34,297 nucleotides of DNA, taken from positions 1 to 34,297 of the forward strand of contig CAMCVW010000035.1 in the NCBI GenBank assembly GCA_945881915.1, read 5' to 3'. The translations under genes were made by a program, and so were the position numbers. Origin of the DNA: Thermoflexus hugenholtzii JAD2. Lineage in GTDB: Bacteria; Chloroflexota; Chloroflexia; Chloroflexales; Roseiflexaceae. The notes under the pieces are model-generated. The model saw only the letters and a program-made list of their open reading frames with translations. It was not told the origin of the DNA and made no database searches. This document shows, piece by piece, positions 8,736 through 15,765 of the stretch (position 1 is its first letter; every line of letters begins with the position of its first letter).

Positions 8736-9266
8736 ATGCCGCACATATCTGTCATCTCGGATGCCGAACTCACCGCAGCCCAACGCACAGAAATCCGTGC
8801 GCTGCTCGATGCAGCATTCGACGGTGATTTCTCGGACGACGATGCAGACCACGCCGCCCGCGGGCTGCGGGTGCTGGTGTACGCAGATGAAGAGATTATT
8901 GGTCATGCGGCACTGATTGCTCGTTCGATGACCATCGACGGGCGCGCGCACTCCGTCGGCTATCTCGAGGGGGTCGCGGTGATGCCCGCGCTCCAGGGGA
9001 AAGGGGTCGGGCGGGCGCTCCTCGAACATACATCGCTACTGACAAAAGAGCGCTACGTGATTGCCATGCTCTCGACCGGCGAACACGCTTTTTATGAAAA
9101 ATTCGGCTGGCAGCGATTTCACGGTCAAAGTTATGTCGATGAAAACGGCGTCATTTTGCGTACATCTGACGAAGACGCCGGCCTGATGGTGCTCGCCGAA
9201 CATCTGTCATGGAACGTTGCCGGCTGTCAGATTGTGTGCGATTGGCGCATCGGTGACGTGTGGTAA
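8736..9266 (+). CDS. GNAT acetyltransferase, AAC(2')-I-like
   Basis: A 176-residue GNAT protein. It looks like the mycobacterial aminoglycoside 2'-N-acetyltransferases (AAC(2')-I, about 180 residues). YLEGVAVMPALQGKGVGRALL gives the acetyl-CoA loop (QGKGVG), the early GDFSDDD resembles their GDFTETD region, RTSDEDAGLMVL resembles RTPDDDGTVFVL, and the protein ends CDWRIGDVW, almost the CDWRAGDVW ending of that family. In AAC(2')-Ic the acidic residues and the C-terminal Trp carboxylate contact the drug (recalled, not checked). It begins nine bases after trpG and probably shares the T-box transcript. True activity could be on another amine; resistance is not shown by sequence alone. Confidence 0.8.
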   Translation: MPHISVISDAELTAAQRTEIRALLDAAFDGDFSDDDADHAARGLRVLVYADEEIIGHAALIARSMTIDGRAHSVGYLEGVAVMPALQGKGVGRALLEHTSLLTKERYVIAMLSTGEHAFYEKFGWQRFHGQSYVDENGVILRTSDEDAGLMVLAEHLSWNVAGCQIVCDWRIGDVW

Positions 9267-9285
9267 CTCCCATCCGAAACAATCC

Positions 9286-9327
9286 CGTAGGGCCGAGGCA
9301 TGCTTCTGCCCATCAAATAACCCTACG
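9286..9327. repeat. Degenerate palindromic element between convergent genes
   Basis: Outer arms CGTAGGG (9286-9292) and CCCTACG (9321-9327) are perfect complements. Inside is a near-palindrome, GAGGCATGCTTC, flanked by GGGC and GCCC. It overlaps the stop of the DUF1059 gene. The bases resemble widespread GTAGGG...CCCTAC palindromic repeats of environmental bacteria, but this copy is imperfect. It might also act as a weak terminator. Confidence 0.4.
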
Positions 9328-9559
9328 CGTGTGGCAACGAATCAAAGAGCTGCTTTTTGTCGTCCATCCAGGCGATCATGGCGCTGGGATTGGCCATGAC
9401 GACCGTCATGGCCTCCATGGCGGCGAGATGATCTGCGTCTTGGGCGGCATACATGGCACGGGCGTGGGATTGGGATTGGGCGGCCATCTCGTCGAACGTC
9501 TCGGCATGGAACGCTTGGTCGCAGGCACCACCGAGTTGGCGGCAGGTCATGGTTTTCAT
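9323..9559 (-). CDS. DUF1059 family small protein
   Basis: A 78-residue protein starting MKTMTCRQLGGACDQAFHAE, the usual opening of DUF1059 proteins, which keep a CxxLGGxCD motif and a later His (QSHARAMY), possibly a metal site. No function is established for the family. The start is supported by AAGGA eight bases upstream. Its tail is more alanine- and methionine-rich than I remember for typical members. It converges with the acetyltransferase gene and diverges from deoC. Confidence 0.8.
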   Translation of the reverse strand: MKTMTCRQLGGACDQAFHAETFDEMAAQSQSHARAMYAAQDADHLAAMEAMTVVMANPSAMIAWMDDKKQLFDSLPHA

Positions 9560-9614
9560 TTGGAAAATCCTTCACAGATAGCCTCTTTTTGACGGAGCGC
9601 CTGGTGTGGGGAAG

Positions 9615-9738
9615 CGTGGCGCGGTCTTGCGTGCGCCACGGTCAGCACTGACTCGTCGGATACCAATTGCCTGCCATGAGCGGGAGGCGCCGAGCGCTGC
9701 TCGGCAATCTGCACAGCAGGCTGGCGTCCAGCCCTGCT
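9615..9738. other. Cluster of three hairpins upstream of deoC
   Basis: Three inverted repeats follow one another: CGTGGCGC/GCGCCACG (9615-9640, 10-base loop), GCCGAGC/GCTCGGC (9689-9705, 3-base loop) and AGCAGGCTGG/CCAGCCCTGCT (9715-9738, 3-base loop with one bulge). The last is followed by GCTTTTC on the plus strand, a weak terminator look. A TATAAT at 9750-9755, without a convincing -35, could start the deoC transcript just after them. Confidence 0.5.
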
Positions 9739-9786
9739 GCTTTTCTCACTATAATACACAAAACAACACAACGGTGAGGAGTCTGC

Positions 9787-10743
9787 ATGACCCATCATCC
9801 ACGCCCAGAAGCAACTGCGCTCGACCTCAGTTGGGTGCACGCCACGACCATCAATCGCAGTGCGGTCGAACGGCGCTGTACCTCACACGTCGCACGGCGT
9901 AGTGTCAAACAAGACTATCAACTCGCTTGGCTGTTGCGAGCGATTACCTGCATCGATTTGACGACGTTGGCGGGTGACGACACGGTGGGGACGGTGCAGA
10001 GGCTGTGCGCCAAAGCGCGCCAGCCGGTCCGCCACGATCTGCTCGATGCGCTTGGTATGACGACGCAGACGATTCACGTTGGTGCGGTATGTGTCTACCA
10101 CGAGATGGTATCGACGGCGGTGGCTGCACTCGCGGGGAGCGGCATACCGGTAGCTGCGGTATCGACGGGCTTTCCGGCGGGATTGAGCCCGTTCGAGACG
10201 CGCGTGCGTGAAATCGAGCTGTCGGTGGCAGCGGGAGCGAACGAGATTGACATCGTCATCTCGCGCCGGCATGTGCTCGAGGGCAATTGGCAGGCGTTGT
10301 ATGACGAAATCAAAACCTTCCGGGCAGCCTGTGGTGATGCCCATATGAAAACCATTCTCGCCACCGGTGACATGGGCACATTGACCGATGTGGCGCGGAC
10401 ATCGCTGGTGTGCATGATGGCCGGCGCGGATGTCATCAAGACGTCGACGGGCAAAGAGCCGACCAATGCGACGCTGCCGGTGAGTCTGGTGATGTTGCGG
10501 GCGATTCGCGAATTCCATCAGCGCACAGGCCAGATTGTCGGCTTCAAACCTGCCGGCGGCATCCGGACTGCCAAACAAGCACTTGATTGGTTGCTGTTGG
10601 TCGACGACGAGTTAGGCCGCGAATGGCTGGATGCGAGTCGGTTTCGCTTTGGCGCGAGTGCACTGTTGGGTGACATCGAACGGCAACTCGAGCATGGCAT
10701 CACGGGGCGGTATTCGGCAGCCAATCGACATGCACAGCAGTAG
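9787..10743 (+). CDS. deoC: Deoxyribose-phosphate aldolase
   Basis: Cleaves 2-deoxyribose 5-phosphate to glyceraldehyde 3-phosphate and acetaldehyde in deoxynucleoside catabolism. The 318-residue protein is the longer DeoC type. The Schiff-base lysine is K218 in DVIKTSTGKEPTN, and the second active-site lysine is K254 in GFKPAGGIRT. The N-terminal 70 residues form the extension expected of the long form. GAGGAG lies six bases before the ATG. A double aldehyde dehydrogenase follows at 10933 after a repeat-filled spacer, a pairing that makes sense because it could oxidise the acetaldehyde. The stop codon abuts the heptamer array. Confidence 0.95.
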   Translation: MTHHPRPEATALDLSWVHATTINRSAVERRCTSHVARRSVKQDYQLAWLLRAITCIDLTTLAGDDTVGTVQRLCAKARQPVRHDLLDALGMTTQTIHVGAVCVYHEMVSTAVAALAGSGIPVAAVSTGFPAGLSPFETRVREIELSVAAGANEIDIVISRRHVLEGNWQALYDEIKTFRAACGDAHMKTILATGDMGTLTDVARTSLVCMMAGADVIKTSTGKEPTNATLPVSLVMLRAIREFHQRTGQIVGFKPAGGIRTAKQALDWLLLVDDELGREWLDASRFRFGASALLGDIERQLEHGITGRYSAANRHAQQ

Positions 10744-10744
10744 T

Positions 10745-10849
10745 GAATTATGAATTATGAATTATGAATTATGAATTATGAATTATGAATTATGGATTAT
10801 GGATTATGGATTGCGAATGATGAATGACGAATGATGAATGATGAATTGT
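10745..10849 (+). repeat. Heptamer tandem array, 15 units
   Basis: Seven exact GAATTAT units are followed by GGATTAT (twice), GGATTGC, GAATGAT, GAATGAC, GAATGAT (twice) and GAATTGT, all in strict 7-base register. It begins one base after the deoC stop codon. The exact units are at the deoC end and variants accumulate towards the aldehyde dehydrogenase gene, as expected for slippage-driven expansion at one side. Confidence 0.95.
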
Positions 10850-10884
10850 ATGGGCATCTGACCTAGGTTTTTTCCTTCCACTCC

Positions 10885-10919
10885 TCAATTCCTAATTCCT
10901 AATTCCTAATTATTATTCG
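10885..10919 (-). repeat. Heptamer tandem array in inverted orientation, 5 units
   Basis: Read on the minus strand the units are CGAATAA, TAATTAG, GAATTAG (twice) and GAATTGA. They face the 15-unit array 35 bases upstream and could pair with it in a long, AT-rich stem. The aldehyde dehydrogenase Shine-Dalgarno sequence GGAGG begins four bases later. Confidence 0.85.
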
Positions 10920-10932
10920 CCCTGGAGGTTTC

Positions 10933-13296
10933 ATGGTGACAGATATATTCAACGCGATGAGCATAGGGAGCGCACCCGAAAGTGCAGCCCAGGCCAACGA
11001 ATGGCTCGATGGACACAATCGTTCATTTGGGATGTACATTGGTGGGGCATGGGTGCACAACGAGGCAGCGGGACGCTTCGACAGCATCAACCCGAGCACG
11101 GGGAAGGTACTTGCGTCGTTGACGCAGGCCTCGATAGCCGATGTGGACACTGCCGTAGCAGCAGCGCGAGCTGCATTCCCACGTTGGTCTGCCACGCCGG
11201 GGCACATTCGGGCGCGGTACTTGTACGCTATTGCACGCCAGATCCAGAAGCACGCTCGTTTATTCGCGGTGCTCGAGACGCTGGACAACGGCAAACCCAT
11301 CCGCGAAAGCCGCGACATCGACATCCCGCTGGTGATTCGCCATTTCTATCACCATGCTGGCTGGGCACAGATTGCCGACACGGAGTTTGCGGGGTATGCG
11401 CCGGTCGGGGTGTGTGCGCAGATTATCCCGTGGAACTTCCCTTTGCTCATGCTGGCCTGGAAGATCGCCCCAGCCCTAGCCGCCGGCAATACCGTGGTGC
11501 TCAAACCGGCCGAATGGACGTCACTGACGGCGTTGTTGTTCGCCGAAATCTGCCACGACATCGGCTTGCCAGCAGGGGTGGTTAACATCATCACCGGCGA
11601 CGGCTCTGTCGGCTCGGTCTTGGCGCATCATCCCGATGTGAACAAAATCGCCTTTACGGGGTCGACGGCCGTGGGTCGGCGTCTGCGCGAGGGTTCTGCT
11701 GGCAGCGGCAAGGCGTTGTCGCTCGAATTGGGCGGCAAATCACCGTTTATTGTGTTTGGTGATGCCGATTTGGATGCAGCGGTCGAAGGCGTCGTCGACG
11801 CGGTCTGGTTTAATCAGGGCCAGGTGTGTTGTGCGGGGACGCGGTTGCTGTTGGATGAGCGGATCGCCCACGACTTCACCATGCGCTTGACACGCCGCCT
11901 CCACACCTTGCGGGTGGGTGATCCGATGGACAAGACGATCGACATGGGGGCGATTATTTCGGAGCGACAGCTCGAACGAATTCGGCATTATGTCGAACTG
12001 GGCGTCGCCGAAGGTGCGGTCTGTCATCAGCCGTCACTGAATGTGAGCGAACAGGGTTTTTATTATCCACCGACCCTGCTGACCAATGTGCATCCGGCGG
12101 CGACGGTGGCGCAAGAAGAGATTTTTGGCCCCGTCATAGTGAGTATGACGTTCCGGACCCCGGCCGAAGCAGTCAGCTTGGCTAACAACACCCGCTATGG
12201 CCTAGCCGGCAGTGTCTGGTCACAGAACATCGACGTCGCCCTGGATGTGGCCAAGCAGATCAAAGCGGGCGTCATCTGGGTCAACTGCACCAACCAATTC
12301 GACGCGGCGGCGGGCTTTGGTGGCTACCGCGAGAGTGGCTACGGCCGCGAAGGTGGACGCGAGGGCATGTACGAATACCTCAAGGCAGTAGCGCAACCGA
12401 TTATCATGCCCACGCCGACCTTTGCGTTCCAGAGCGCAGACGCACACAGCGGCCCCGAGATTGACCGCACCACCAAGCTGTACATCGCCGGCAAACAGGC
12501 CCGTCCTGACAGTGGCTACAGCCGCTTGATGCGCACGCCGGATGGCGACGTCATCGGCGAAGCCGGCGACGGCAACCGCAAAGACATCCGCAACGCGGTC
12601 GAAGGTGCACGTGCTGCAGCAGGGAGTTGGGCCGGGACGGCTGCGCACGGCAAAGCCCAGATTTTGTTTTACATCGCCGAAAATCTGAGCATGCGAGCGG
12701 CCGAATTCGCCCAGCGTATCGCCACCGAACAAGGCATCGCTATCGATGCCGCCGCCGGGCAAGTAGAATCTGCCTTGCAGCTCTGGTTCAGTGCCGCTGC
12801 CTGGTGCGACAAATACGACGGCGCGGTGCATCACACCCCCAACCGGACAGTGGTCATGGCCATCCCCGAGCCGATGGGGGTGCTGGGGATTGTCGCACCG
12901 GAACGTGACGCATTTGTCGGCGCAACGGCATTATTGGCGCCGGCCATTGCGATGGGGAATACCGTGGTGTTGGTGACGAGTGAGCAGATGCCCTTGTCGG
13001 TGTTGGAGTTGTTGACGGTGCTCGACACGAGCGACGTTCCTCCCGGCGTGGTCAACCTCATCAGTGGTAATCGCGCTGCACTGACCAAGACACTGGCTGA
13101 ACACAGCGATGTCGACGGCATCTGGGCAGTGGCCGACGCGGCCACGCGCAGCATGATCGAGCGCAGTAGCATCCATAATCTCAAACGCGTCTGGGCGCTT
13201 GCTGACGAAAACGATGCCTGGCGTGGGTTGCCGGCGACGGAGTTCTTACGGCAGGCCACCCAGTGGAAGAATATCTGGCTCCCGTACGGGGCGTGA
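10933..13296 (+). CDS. Double-domain aldehyde dehydrogenase (ALDH16-type)
   Basis: A 787-residue protein with two tandem ALDH domains. Domain 1 (about 20-500) is complete: IIPWNFPLLML, FTGSTAVGRRL, the general-base Glu in LELGGKSP, and the nucleophile C299 in NQGQVCCAGTR. Domain 2 (about 510-787) has an NAD-domain-like portion (MAIPEPMGVLGIVAPE, AIAMGNTVVLV) but no GQxC nucleophile and ends early. This matches the ALDH16 architecture, in which bacterial members keep the catalytic Cys in the first domain and a degenerate second domain. With DeoC it could oxidise acetaldehyde to acetate, though its substrate is not shown. GGAGG lies four bases before the ATG; a GTG one codon later is an alternative start. 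Confidence 0.92.
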   Translation: MVTDIFNAMSIGSAPESAAQANEWLDGHNRSFGMYIGGAWVHNEAAGRFDSINPSTGKVLASLTQASIADVDTAVAAARAAFPRWSATPGHIRARYLYAIARQIQKHARLFAVLETLDNGKPIRESRDIDIPLVIRHFYHHAGWAQIADTEFAGYAPVGVCAQIIPWNFPLLMLAWKIAPALAAGNTVVLKPAEWTSLTALLFAEICHDIGLPAGVVNIITGDGSVGSVLAHHPDVNKIAFTGSTAVGRRLREGSAGSGKALSLELGGKSPFIVFGDADLDAAVEGVVDAVWFNQGQVCCAGTRLLLDERIAHDFTMRLTRRLHTLRVGDPMDKTIDMGAIISERQLERIRHYVELGVAEGAVCHQPSLNVSEQGFYYPPTLLTNVHPAATVAQEEIFGPVIVSMTFRTPAEAVSLANNTRYGLAGSVWSQNIDVALDVAKQIKAGVIWVNCTNQFDAAAGFGGYRESGYGREGGREGMYEYLKAVAQPIIMPTPTFAFQSADAHSGPEIDRTTKLYIAGKQARPDSGYSRLMRTPDGDVIGEAGDGNRKDIRNAVEGARAAAGSWAGTAAHGKAQILFYIAENLSMRAAEFAQRIATEQGIAIDAAAGQVESALQLWFSAAAWCDKYDGAVHHTPNRTVVMAIPEPMGVLGIVAPERDAFVGATALLAPAIAMGNTVVLVTSEQMPLSVLELLTVLDTSDVPPGVVNLISGNRAALTKTLAEHSDVDGIWAVADAATRSMIERSSIHNLKRVWALADENDAWRGLPATEFLRQATQWKNIWLPYGA

Positions 13297-13302
13297 TTGG
13301 GC

Positions 13303-13327
13303 CGTCCCGAGCATCACACCGGTGTGC
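13303..13327. repeat. Imperfect partial copy of the downstream palindrome
   Basis: CCGTCCCGAGCATCACAC matches the left arm of the 40-bp palindrome at 13331 with one change, then runs into CACACCGGTGTG, itself a 12-bp perfect palindrome. It starts seven bases after the aldehyde dehydrogenase stop. Confidence 0.7.
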
Positions 13328-13330
13328 ATT

Positions 13331-13370
13331 CCGTCCCGAGCGTCACACAGCTGTGTGACGCTCGGGACGG
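13331..13370. repeat. Perfect 40-bp palindrome
   Basis: The left half CCGTCCCGAGCGTCACACAG is followed directly by its exact reverse complement, without a spacer. In RNA it would form a very stable hairpin, and it may terminate or stabilise the aldehyde dehydrogenase mRNA, but no T-run follows. It could equally be a repeat element of the REP type. Confidence 0.9.
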
Positions 13371-13380
13371 GGTTCGCTCG

Positions 13381-13398
13381 GGCTTATTGCAATAAGCC
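13381..13398. promoter_or_regulatory. 18-bp palindrome, possible operator
   Basis: GGCTTATTG is followed by its exact reverse complement CAATAAGCC. A TATACT at 13412-13417 lies downstream, so the centre of the palindrome (TTGCAA, 13387-13392) would sit at the -35 position with a 19-base spacer. This suggests a repressor site over the promoter of the SDR-glcD-glcE genes. The size and TTGCAA centre would suit a LacI/GntR-class regulator, but none is encoded nearby. Confidence 0.45.
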
Positions 13399-13445
13399 TT
13401 ACTCTATCCCGTATACTTATTCATATTCATACCAAAGGACCCCAC

Positions 13446-14270
13446 ATGCAACACATCGCCGTCACCGGCGGTTCCGGCAAAGCCGGCCGCGCCACCATCC
13501 GAGAACTGCTGTCCCACGGCTACACCGTGCGCAACATCGATATTAACGCCCCTGCGGAGCGATTGTCCCCCTTCCAAAAAACCGATTTGACCGAACTCGG
13601 CGAGACCATCGAGGCCATGCACGGCTGCGACGCCGTCATTCACTTGGCCGCCAATCCTGACCCAACCGGCCGCACCGAAGAAGTCATGTTCCGCCACAAC
13701 ACCGGCAGTACCTACAACGTCTTCCGCGCGGCCCAATTGCTGGGCATGCCACGTGTGGTCTGGGCCTCGTCCGAGACCGCCCTCGGCTTGCCGTTTGAAC
13801 GCCGGCCACCGCCGTCGGTCCCCGTCGACGAGACGTACAGCGCTCCCGAGAGTAGCTATGCGCTGTCGAAGCTCGTGTCCGAAGAAATGGCTCGCCAATT
13901 CGCCAGCTGGTCTGGTGCCACTTACGTCGGCATGCGCTTCACCAATATCATGGAACAGCACGACTACGCGCGCTTCGCCACATGGCAAGACGACCCGACC
14001 CAGCGCCAGTGGAATTTTTGGGCGTATGTCGATGCCCGCGACGTCGCCCAGGCCTGCCGCAAAAGCCTGGTCGCCCCGCTGACCGGCGCAGAAGTATTCG
14101 TCATCGCCGCCGCAGACACGTGCATGAACCGCACCAATGCGGAACTCATGGCGGCGTACTTCCCTGCCGTCACCATCGCCCCCGGCACGGGGAGCCACGA
14201 CAGCCTGTTGTCGATTGCCAAAGCGCGCCGCCTGCTCGGCTACGAGCCACAGCACAGCTGGCGTTCGTAA
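13446..14270 (+). CDS. NAD-dependent epimerase/dehydratase family protein, uronate dehydrogenase-like
   Basis: A 274-residue extended SDR protein. The nucleotide-binding motif is TGGSGKAG (residues 8-15), the catalytic YxxxK is in SSYALSK, and HLAANPDP follows strand 4. The short length and missing C-terminal substrate lobe resemble uronate dehydrogenases and related sugar-lactone-forming enzymes rather than nucleotide-sugar epimerases. AAAGGA precedes the ATG. It is followed 19 bases later by glcD, so it may produce or process a sugar acid related to 2-hydroxyacid oxidation. Substrate unknown. Confidence 0.75.
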   Translation: MQHIAVTGGSGKAGRATIRELLSHGYTVRNIDINAPAERLSPFQKTDLTELGETIEAMHGCDAVIHLAANPDPTGRTEEVMFRHNTGSTYNVFRAAQLLGMPRVVWASSETALGLPFERRPPPSVPVDETYSAPESSYALSKLVSEEMARQFASWSGATYVGMRFTNIMEQHDYARFATWQDDPTQRQWNFWAYVDARDVAQACRKSLVAPLTGAEVFVIAAADTCMNRTNAELMAAYFPAVTIAPGTGSHDSLLSIAKARRLLGYEPQHSWRS

Positions 14271-14289
14271 CGCCGCAGGGAGGTCACCG

Positions 14290-15756
14290 ATGCCCCAGAC
14301 CATTGCACCCGAATTCGCCACACTGATTGCTGATTTGGGCCGTGCCATCGGCCCCAAATACGTGCTGTGGCGCGTCGAAGAACTGATGATGTACGAGTTC
14401 GATGGCAGTGCCCTCGATTTGGCGCGGCCCGACATCGTCGTCGTTCCGGCCTCGACGGCGGAAATAGCCGCGGTGGTCAAAATCGCCGCGGCCGCCGGAT
14501 TCCCCATCGTCCCGCGTGGCGGTGGCACGGGGTTGTCGGGTGGATCGGTGCCCGCTGCCGGTGGAGTGGTCGTCGCGACCAGTCGCATGCAAAAAGTCCT
14601 GCACGTGGATCCCGTCGCCCGCACCGCCATCGTGCAACCGGGCCTGATTAATACCGAACTCAGCGAATACACGCTGCCGTGGAATCTGCACTTCGCGCCG
14701 GATCCCTCATCCCAAAAGGCCTCGACCATCGGCGGGAACAGCGCCGAAAACGCCGGTGGCCCGCACTGCCTCAAATACGGGATCACCACCAATCACGTGC
14801 TGGCCGCCACAATGGTGCTTGCTGATGGCAGCATATTGCACATCGACACCACCGCCCCCGACCGGCCCGGCTATGATTTGCTCGGCGTCATCGTCGGCAG
14901 CGAGGGCACATTGGGTATGGTGACCGAGATAACGGTGCGCCTGACGCCCAATCCCGAGGGCGTCAAAACGTTTTTGGCCATTTTCGACGACCTCGACAGC
15001 GCATCTGACACGGTATCGGCAATCATTGCCCAGGGCGTCATCCCGGCCGCGCTCGAAATGCTCGAGGGCCAAGGCATCGCGCTCGTCGAACAATCTGTCC
15101 ATGCCGGCTACCCGCTCGACGCGCAGGCCGTGTTGTTGATCGAAATAGACGGCACCGACGAAGAAATCGAAGACCAAACAGCCCGCATCGAATACATCTG
15201 CAGCCACTTTGAAGCCCGCGAATTGCGTGCCGCCAAAGACGAAGAGCAACGCAAAAAGCTCTGGGCCGGCCGCAAAGGTGCCTTGGCAGCCTGTGCCCGC
15301 CTGGCACCGCATTACCACATCCAAGACGGCGTGGTGCCCCGCTCACGCTTGACCGAGGTACTCCAATTGACCCGCGAAGTGGCCAAGCGCCAACGCGTGC
15401 ACATCGTGAATATCTTCCATGCCGGCGATGGGAATCTGCATCCGTTGATTTTGTTCGACATCCGCGAGCCGGGCATCATCGACCGGGCGATTGCCGCCAG
15501 CGAAGAAATCATGCGCGAATGCATCCGCGTCGGTGGCTCGATAAGCGGCGAGCACGGTATTGGGATTGAAAAACGCGATTACATGAGTTTGCTGTTTAAC
15601 GAAGACGATTTGTGGGCGATGCGTCAAATGCGGGCGTGCTTCGATGCAGTCGGCGTCATGAATCCCTGCAAACTCATCCCCACCGGCGCGTCGTGCGGAG
15701 ACATCAAACACGCCCGTGGCGCAGCTAAAGCCCTCGCCGCCGGCGCGTGGATCTAG
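14290..15756 (+). CDS. glcD: Glycolate oxidase FAD-binding subunit GlcD-like
   Basis: A 488-residue FAD-linked oxidase of the vanillyl-alcohol-oxidase fold, expected to oxidise glycolate or D-lactate-type 2-hydroxyacids. FAD-binding motifs are PRGGGTGLSGG and ENAGGPHCLKYG. The C-terminal domain has the HAGDGNLHP metal/substrate motif and GEHGIGIEKRDYM. The ATG at 14290 follows GGAGG by six bases. An upstream open extension overlaps the SDR gene and is not part of the family. glcE follows nine bases later. Without GlcF, the electron partner is unclear. D-lactate dehydrogenase is the main alternative, but the GlcE neighbour favours a glycolate oxidase-type complex. Confidence 0.9.
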   Translation: MPQTIAPEFATLIADLGRAIGPKYVLWRVEELMMYEFDGSALDLARPDIVVVPASTAEIAAVVKIAAAAGFPIVPRGGGTGLSGGSVPAAGGVVVATSRMQKVLHVDPVARTAIVQPGLINTELSEYTLPWNLHFAPDPSSQKASTIGGNSAENAGGPHCLKYGITTNHVLAATMVLADGSILHIDTTAPDRPGYDLLGVIVGSEGTLGMVTEITVRLTPNPEGVKTFLAIFDDLDSASDTVSAIIAQGVIPAALEMLEGQGIALVEQSVHAGYPLDAQAVLLIEIDGTDEEIEDQTARIEYICSHFEARELRAAKDEEQRKKLWAGRKGALAACARLAPHYHIQDGVVPRSRLTEVLQLTREVAKRQRVHIVNIFHAGDGNLHPLILFDIREPGIIDRAIAASEEIMRECIRVGGSISGEHGIGIEKRDYMSLLFNEDDLWAMRQMRACFDAVGVMNPCKLIPTGASCGDIKHARGAAKALAAGAWI

Positions 15757-15765
15757 GAGCAGCAG

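Noticed and set aside
10745-10849. CRISPR array
   Set aside because: The repeats are contiguous 7-base units with no spacers and no cas genes are nearby.
13404-14792. A 462-residue minus-strand frame
   Set aside because: It is antisense to the SDR gene and glcD, both with strong motifs, and its translation is low in recognisable domains.
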